Shown here piece by piece: positions 32,333 to 35,675 of a DNA stretch of 35,675 bases. The stretch covers positions 1 through 35,675 of the forward strand of contig CAJXCW010000020.1 of NCBI GenBank assembly GCA_913051705.1, given 5' to 3'. A program made the translations under genes and the position numbers. The DNA is from an uncultured bacterium. GTDB taxonomy: Bacteria > JAAXHH01. The notes under the pieces were generated by a model, which searched no databases, had not been told where the DNA came from, and saw nothing but the letters and a program-made list of their open reading frames with translations. Numbering within the stretch: position 1 is the first letter of the stretch; the number at the start of each line of letters is the position of its first letter.

Positions 32333-32408
32333 TCCCGTATCATGTTCTGAGTTCCTAGTTCCGAGCATGATACGGGATTGAATACTAGGAACTCAGAACT
32401 CAGAATTA
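32333..32408. promoter_or_regulatory. Interleaved inverted repeats upstream of the SDR gene
   Basis: Two perfect inverted repeats alternate. TCCCGTATCATG (32333-32344) pairs with CATGATACGGGA (32366-32377). TTCTGAGTTCCTAGT (32345-32359) pairs with ACTAGGAACTCAGAA (32384-32398). The order A-B-A'-B' means the stems cannot both form as simple hairpins. They would be alternatives or an H-type pseudoknot. The B arms are built from GAGTTCC-type heptamers. It ends 16 bases before the Shine-Dalgarno of the SDR gene, in the 5' leader, where such switching could affect expression. Confidence 0.7.
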
Positions 32409-32424
32409 AAAACTTGGAGGAAAT

Positions 32425-33210
32425 ATGTTCGATTTTAAAGCGCTTTTCGACCTATCCGACCGGACAGCTCTTGTCGTAGGCAGCGGAAGTGGTATCGGCC
32501 GGTCTTCGGCGATGGGGCTGGCGCAATTCGGCGCTCATGTCATTTGTGCTGATGTAGATGCAGAAGCTGCAAAAGCAAGTGCTTCAGAGATCACCCAAAC
32601 CGATGGGTCCGCAGAGTCGATTCACCTGGATATGTGCGATCCGCAAAGTATCCTGAGTGGCCTGGACCATATCGGTCGGGTTCATATCCTCGTCAGTACC
32701 CCCGGCATCAACGTAAGAAAACCGATTCTCGATATTACAGATGAAGAATTCGACCGGGTGATCAATCTGAATCTAAAAGGGACATTCCGGCTGGTTCGTG
32801 AGGTGTCCCGGAATATGGTTGCAAACGGCGGTGGGAGTGTCATTGTCTTCTCAAGTATCCGATCCCAGGTCGTCGAACCGGGGCAGGGCGTGTATGCAGC
32901 CACTAAGTCCGGTGTGGTCCTAATGATCCGCGCTCTTGCCGTTGAGTTAGCAGATAAGGGGGTTCGTGCTAATGCAATCGCACCGGGAGTGGTGGACACT
33001 CCGCTGACCCAGCAGATAAAAAGCAATGAAGACTGGTATAATGCCTATGCGGATAAAAGCATGTTGAAACGCTGGGCAAAACCTGAAGAAATGGTGGGGG
33101 CCGTTGTTTATCTCGCATCCGACGCCAGCAGTTATACTACCGGATCCCTATTATTTGTCGATGGCGGCTGGACAGCGGCAGATGGTCGTTTTACACCGCC
33201 CGAGGGATAA
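32425..33210 (+). CDS. Short-chain dehydrogenase/reductase
   Basis: This 261-residue classical SDR has the nucleotide-binding glycine motif VGSGSGIGRS (19-25 core), the catalytic triad Ser144 (VFSSIRS), Tyr157 and Lys161 (YAATK) and Asn115 (NLNLKGT), plus the C-terminal YTTGSLLFVDGGW. The structural NNAG motif is replaced by STPG (91-94). CADVD after the second strand has an acidic residue in the position that usually favours NAD(H). It would oxidise or reduce an alcohol or carbonyl, and sugar dehydrogenases share this pattern. GGAGG precedes ATG. A GC-rich palindrome separates it from the GDPD gene. Confidence 0.9.
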   Translation: MFDFKALFDLSDRTALVVGSGSGIGRSSAMGLAQFGAHVICADVDAEAAKASASEITQTDGSAESIHLDMCDPQSILSGLDHIGRVHILVSTPGINVRKPILDITDEEFDRVINLNLKGTFRLVREVSRNMVANGGGSVIVFSSIRSQVVEPGQGVYAATKSGVVLMIRALAVELADKGVRANAIAPGVVDTPLTQQIKSNEDWYNAYADKSMLKRWAKPEEMVGAVVYLASDASSYTTGSLLFVDGGWTAADGRFTPPEG

Positions 33211-33234
33211 ATACCTTCAATCCCCAGCTCGTCA

Positions 33235-33252
33235 CCCCGGCGAAGGCCGGGG
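33235..33252. repeat. REP-like GC-rich hairpin
   Basis: CCCCGGC (33235-33241) and GCCGGGG (33246-33252) flank a GAAG loop, within the phrase GTCACCCCGGCGAAGGCCGG. This resembles the REP-type palindromes with the GTCA-stem-GAAx-stem form that are widespread in other bacteria. It lies between the SDR and GDPD genes. No T-run follows. Confidence 0.7.
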
Positions 33253-33290
33253 ACCAGCGACTTTGTACTTCTCATGAAGGACCATTCAAT

Positions 33291-34019
33291 ATGAAATCTA
33301 TCCAAGTGGTTGCCCACAGAGGCTTCTCAGGAGAATATCCTGAAAATACAGCGATCGCTTTTGAGGAAGCGTTGAAGCTGGAAGTAGACATGATAGAATT
33401 CGATATCCATCTTTCCAGGGATCATGAACTGATTATCATTCACGATGCCACGGTGGATCGAACCTCCAATGGCAGCGGGTCTGTCGGCGACATGACCCTG
33501 TCCGAGATTAAACGATTGGACGCCGGTTCCTGGATGGACGCCCGCTTTAAAGGCGTATCCTTTCTAACCCTGGAGGAAGTCCTGCATCAGATCGGCAGAA
33601 AAACCCGGTTGAATATACATATTAAAACCTATGATCACGACCGGGATATATTAATACCGCTTGTCGTCAAACAGCTTGAAACCTCCGATATGCTCACGTC
33701 ATGTTTTATAGCCTCTGACGAAGCTACGTTGTGCCTTGTCAGGCAGATTCAGCCTGAATGGTCGATTTGTAATCTATCCACCAGGCCCTCTGCATCGTAT
33801 ATTGATCGTTCGTTAGCGATAGGATGTACCATTTTACAACCGGGTAATGCGATGGTCGATGAGTCGTTTGTAAAAAATGCCCATACCCATTGCCTTGAAG
33901 TAAATCCTTTTTATGCGGATGATAAGGCAGAAATGAAACGGCTCATCGCCTGTGGTGTTGATGGGGTGCTGACAAATTATCCGGACAGGCTGTATGAGGT
34001 TCTGGATGAAAGAGATTAG
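33291..34019 (+). CDS. Glycerophosphodiester phosphodiesterase family protein
   Basis: The 242-residue length is usual for bacterial GDPDs. The signature VAHRGFSGEYPENT (His9, Arg10, Glu18, Asn19) is followed by MIEFDIHLSRD (Glu36, Asp38) and IIIHDATVDRTSNG (His51), the Ca/Mg-dependent active site of the TIM barrel. C-terminal GVDGVLTNYPDRL is also typical. It cleaves glycerophosphodiesters to glycerol-3-phosphate and an alcohol. No signal peptide is present, so it is cytoplasmic. AAGGA precedes ATG. The AEC carrier starts 13 bp after its stop, so they share a transcript. Confidence 0.9.
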   Translation: MKSIQVVAHRGFSGEYPENTAIAFEEALKLEVDMIEFDIHLSRDHELIIIHDATVDRTSNGSGSVGDMTLSEIKRLDAGSWMDARFKGVSFLTLEEVLHQIGRKTRLNIHIKTYDHDRDILIPLVVKQLETSDMLTSCFIASDEATLCLVRQIQPEWSICNLSTRPSASYIDRSLAIGCTILQPGNAMVDESFVKNAHTHCLEVNPFYADDKAEMKRLIACGVDGVLTNYPDRLYEVLDERD

Positions 34020-34032
34020 TGGATAACATCAA

Positions 34033-34947
34033 ATGGCTCTGACTCATATCCTGCTCGATATCATTGTGCCCATCTTCGTCCTTATCGGGATGGGCTTTTT
34101 TATTGAAAAAAAATCTCATTTTGACCTGCAGGTCCTGACAAAGACCCTGTTGTACCTGATCATGCCCGCCACGCTGATCACCACATTGAGTACCTCCGAG
34201 TTATCCTCCGATTATATCTGGGATACGCTCGTCTTTTGCCTGGCCATGTTGATCCTGTTATACCTTCTCAGTGCGCTTGTAGCCAGGGTGCTCAAATACA
34301 ATAAGAACATGACACGCGCGTTTAATTTATCCGTCATGTATTATAACAGCGGAAATTTCGGATTTCCGGCAAGCGACCTGGCCTTCCCGGGTTTAGGGTT
34401 GGCGGTACAGTCGATTATCCTTTCAGTACAGAACTTCCTCATCTTCACCCTGGGCATCTTTGTTGTATCTACCCGACATATATCCGCGGCACAGGCTTTT
34501 AAGCAGATGTTCAAGATGCCGTTTATTTATGCGGTTACGTTGGCCTGGTGCATTCGATCCTTTGAGATCGACATGCCCCCATTTATCTGGCTACCTCTGG
34601 AATACCTCACGCAAGCCCTTATTCCCATGGCCCTGCTTGCCCTGGGCATTCAATTGGCCAAAACAAAAATAAGCCATGCCTGGCAGGTCAGCATCGTTTC
34701 TTTATGCTGTAGGTTATTACTTTCGCCGGTTATGGGATTTGGACTCGTTATTCTCCTGGATATAGACCGGACCATAGCTCCTATTCTGGTCCTCTCAACG
34801 AGTTATCCTACCGCGATTAATACAGTTTTACTTGCCATGGAATTTGATAGCGAAGAAGAATTTGCAGCGAATGCGGTTTTTCTGTCTACCGTGTGGAGCA
34901 TCATTACGGTGGCGACGGTGATCTTTTTGGTAAAGGGGGGTTTTTAG
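34033..34947 (+). CDS. AEC-family (auxin efflux carrier type) permease
   Basis: The 304-residue membrane protein has about 10 helices. Features of the AEC family are visible: the first helix DIIVPIFVLIGMGFFIEK, YYNSGNFGFPASDLAFPG at the inverted-repeat midpoint (the NxGxxGxP-like segment), ALIPMALLALGIQLAKTK and SYPTAINTVLLAMEFDSEE. Members export organic acids or malonate-type compounds, and the solute here is unknown. It follows the GDPD gene closely. The next gene remnant (histidine kinase) is convergent, with 10 bp between stops. Confidence 0.9.
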   Translation: MALTHILLDIIVPIFVLIGMGFFIEKKSHFDLQVLTKTLLYLIMPATLITTLSTSELSSDYIWDTLVFCLAMLILLYLLSALVARVLKYNKNMTRAFNLSVMYYNSGNFGFPASDLAFPGLGLAVQSIILSVQNFLIFTLGIFVVSTRHISAAQAFKQMFKMPFIYAVTLAWCIRSFEIDMPPFIWLPLEYLTQALIPMALLALGIQLAKTKISHAWQVSIVSLCCRLLLSPVMGFGLVILLDIDRTIAPILVLSTSYPTAINTVLLAMEFDSEEEFAANAVFLSTVWSIITVATVIFLVKGGF

Positions 34948-34957
34948 GGCGCTGAGA

Positions 34958-35113
34958 TTATGTATTAAACACGGGAAAAGATAAAGTAAATGAAGTGCCT
35001 TCATGTGGGATACTCGCCACAGTAATCCTGCCACCATGACGCTGGATAATACAATGAACGACGCTCAACCCTAAGCCGGATCCCACCGTGCCTTTAGTCG
35101 TGAAGAGCGGGGC
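34958..35113 (-). pseudogene. 3' end of a sensor histidine kinase (partial)
   Basis: The last ~50 residues contain LFTTKGTVGSGLGLSVVH and then QRHGGRITVASIPHEGTSF, the G1/G2 boxes of the ATP-binding domain of a histidine kinase, ending in FPVFNT. The rest of the kinase is missing because the sequence switches to an unrelated gene near 35105-35115. The native gene is probably intact in the source organism, convergent with the AEC carrier. Nothing can be said about its sensor or partner. Confidence 0.75.
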
Positions 35114-35562
35114 GCCTGGGCGCGAGACCAATCCCATGTTGGTGATATCCTCGTATACCTCAGGCGAGCCATGCCAGCCATCCACCGAAATAAGGTCGCA
35201 CTTGAAGCCTGGGTGCAGTTTAGCAAATGTTGCCACCGAGTGGTTGGAGTTACCGGCAATGCGCTTGGCGCGATGCGGCCAGCGCATCGAGATGAACCGG
35301 ATGGCATCGTGCTGCTGCGAGGACATGCTTTCGGCCGTCCATGATCCCATCTTGCCGCTGGCCTCCGTCGCTGGGAGAGGAAACAGGTCGAACGTCAGTG
35401 TCTTAATTCGTGGGTGGGCAGCAAGGAGCGCCGCGGTGCTCTGGCCCGACCCAAAGCCGACCTCGCACCACATTGTATCGTTCTGTGAATTCGCTGCAGC
35501 AATGCGCCAGGCCTCGCTTGTATATTGGTTCAGTTGCTGGAGTTTGGTACCAATGCCGCCAA
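35114..35562 (-). pseudogene. SAM-methyltransferase-like fragment joined to kinase end (foreign DNA)
   Basis: Reading on the minus strand, the frame runs from beyond 35473 with KLQQLNQYTSEAWRIAAAN, then MWCEVGFGSGQSTAALLAA (SAM-binding glycine loop), IKTLTFDLFP and DLISVDGWHGSPEVYEDI. This is a class I methyltransferase-like domain of the type called methyltransferase 24. It passes without a stop into kinase sequence at APLFTTKG. Upstream (35563-35675) the DNA is extremely G+C-rich and low-complexity, unlike the rest of the window. I infer a chimeric junction with DNA of another organism, possibly eukaryotic (algal). Confidence 0.6.
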
Positions 35563-35675
35563 GGGGCCGTCGCCCGCCGCCCGCCCGTCTCGCTTCCAGC
35601 CTCCCGCGCGGCCCCGCTCCCGCGCGGGAGAGACCGCGCGGCCTCGCTCTCCCGCGCCGCCGCCCTTGCCGCCCT
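35563..35675. other. Extremely GC-rich low-complexity contig end
   Basis: These 113 bases are nearly all C and G, with repeated CCGCCGCC, CTCCCGCGCGG and GAGACCGCGCGGCC motifs, including the palindrome CTCCCGCGCGGGAG. Composition is sharply different from the moderate G+C of the rest of the window. No gene is visible. It continues the foreign segment at this end. Confidence 0.75.

Noticed and set aside
34930-34957. Intrinsic terminator after the AEC carrier (GGGGGG followed by TTTTT)
   Set aside because: No complementary stem arm precedes the T-run.

Overview
The window reads as a metagenomic contig from an uncultured bacterium, most likely of the FCB/Latescibacterota-Poribacteria-like marine type. 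This is inference from content: dockerin plus C-terminal sorting-domain debris, many lipoproteins, a sulfatase and a GH106-like glycosidase, amidohydrolase/PHP/creatininase/enolase-superfamily enzymes, an XPB-Bax1 repair pair and an Npt-like transporter. No rRNA, tRNA, CRISPR array, phage or IS transposase was seen. Both contig ends look chimeric: about the first 600 bases carry a GC-rich fragment resembling a sphingomonad surface protein, joined to an ABC-transporter 3' end. The last ~570 bases carry a methyltransferase-like, very GC-rich, possibly eukaryotic sequence, joined to a histidine-kinase 3' end.

Layout. 1-88: four 22-bp repeats. 605-4853: partial ABC ATPase, a complete ABC exporter with an N-terminal PH-like domain and zinc ribbon, a DUF1854 protein, then a double-VOC lipoprotein. 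4874-5419 (-): small lipoprotein. 5590-8367: Eis-like acetyltransferase and sulfatase. 8468-9919 (-): beta-lactamase-fold protein that has lost its catalytic motifs. 10386-11753: two unrecognised proteins, convergent. 11919-16717: GH106-like glycosidase, amidohydrolase, PHP hydrolase, amidohydrolase. 16731-17510 (-): broken dockerin/sorting-domain gene. 17813-20128 (-): Tat-exported aldo/keto reductase and Npt-like transporter. 20446-23050 (-): XPB helicase and Bax1 nuclease. 23146-24382 (-): RelE-like toxin remnant and FGE-fold lipoprotein. 24484-25575 (-): AI-2E-family permease. 25921-26860: pseudogene debris. 27057-30868: peptide-type binding protein, creatininase-family hydrolase, rhamnonate-dehydratase-like enzyme. 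30872-32180 (-): two paralogous lipoproteins of an unrecognised family. 32425-34947: SDR, glycerophosphodiesterase, AEC carrier.

How the genes may work together. The sulfatase, GH106-like glycosidase, lactonase-type amidohydrolases, SDR and rhamnonate-dehydratase-like enzyme would fit scavenging of sulfated deoxy-sugar glycans by a non-phosphorylative route, but the genes are scattered and substrates are not proven. XPB and Bax1 overlap and form the helicase-nuclease pair known from archaeal nucleotide excision repair.

A genome-wide feature stands out between genes. Many intergenic gaps hold short tandem repeats of period 7 or 8, each with a different sequence. They are often arranged as two inverted arrays around a spacer, and they repeatedly supply the stop codon of the adjacent gene.
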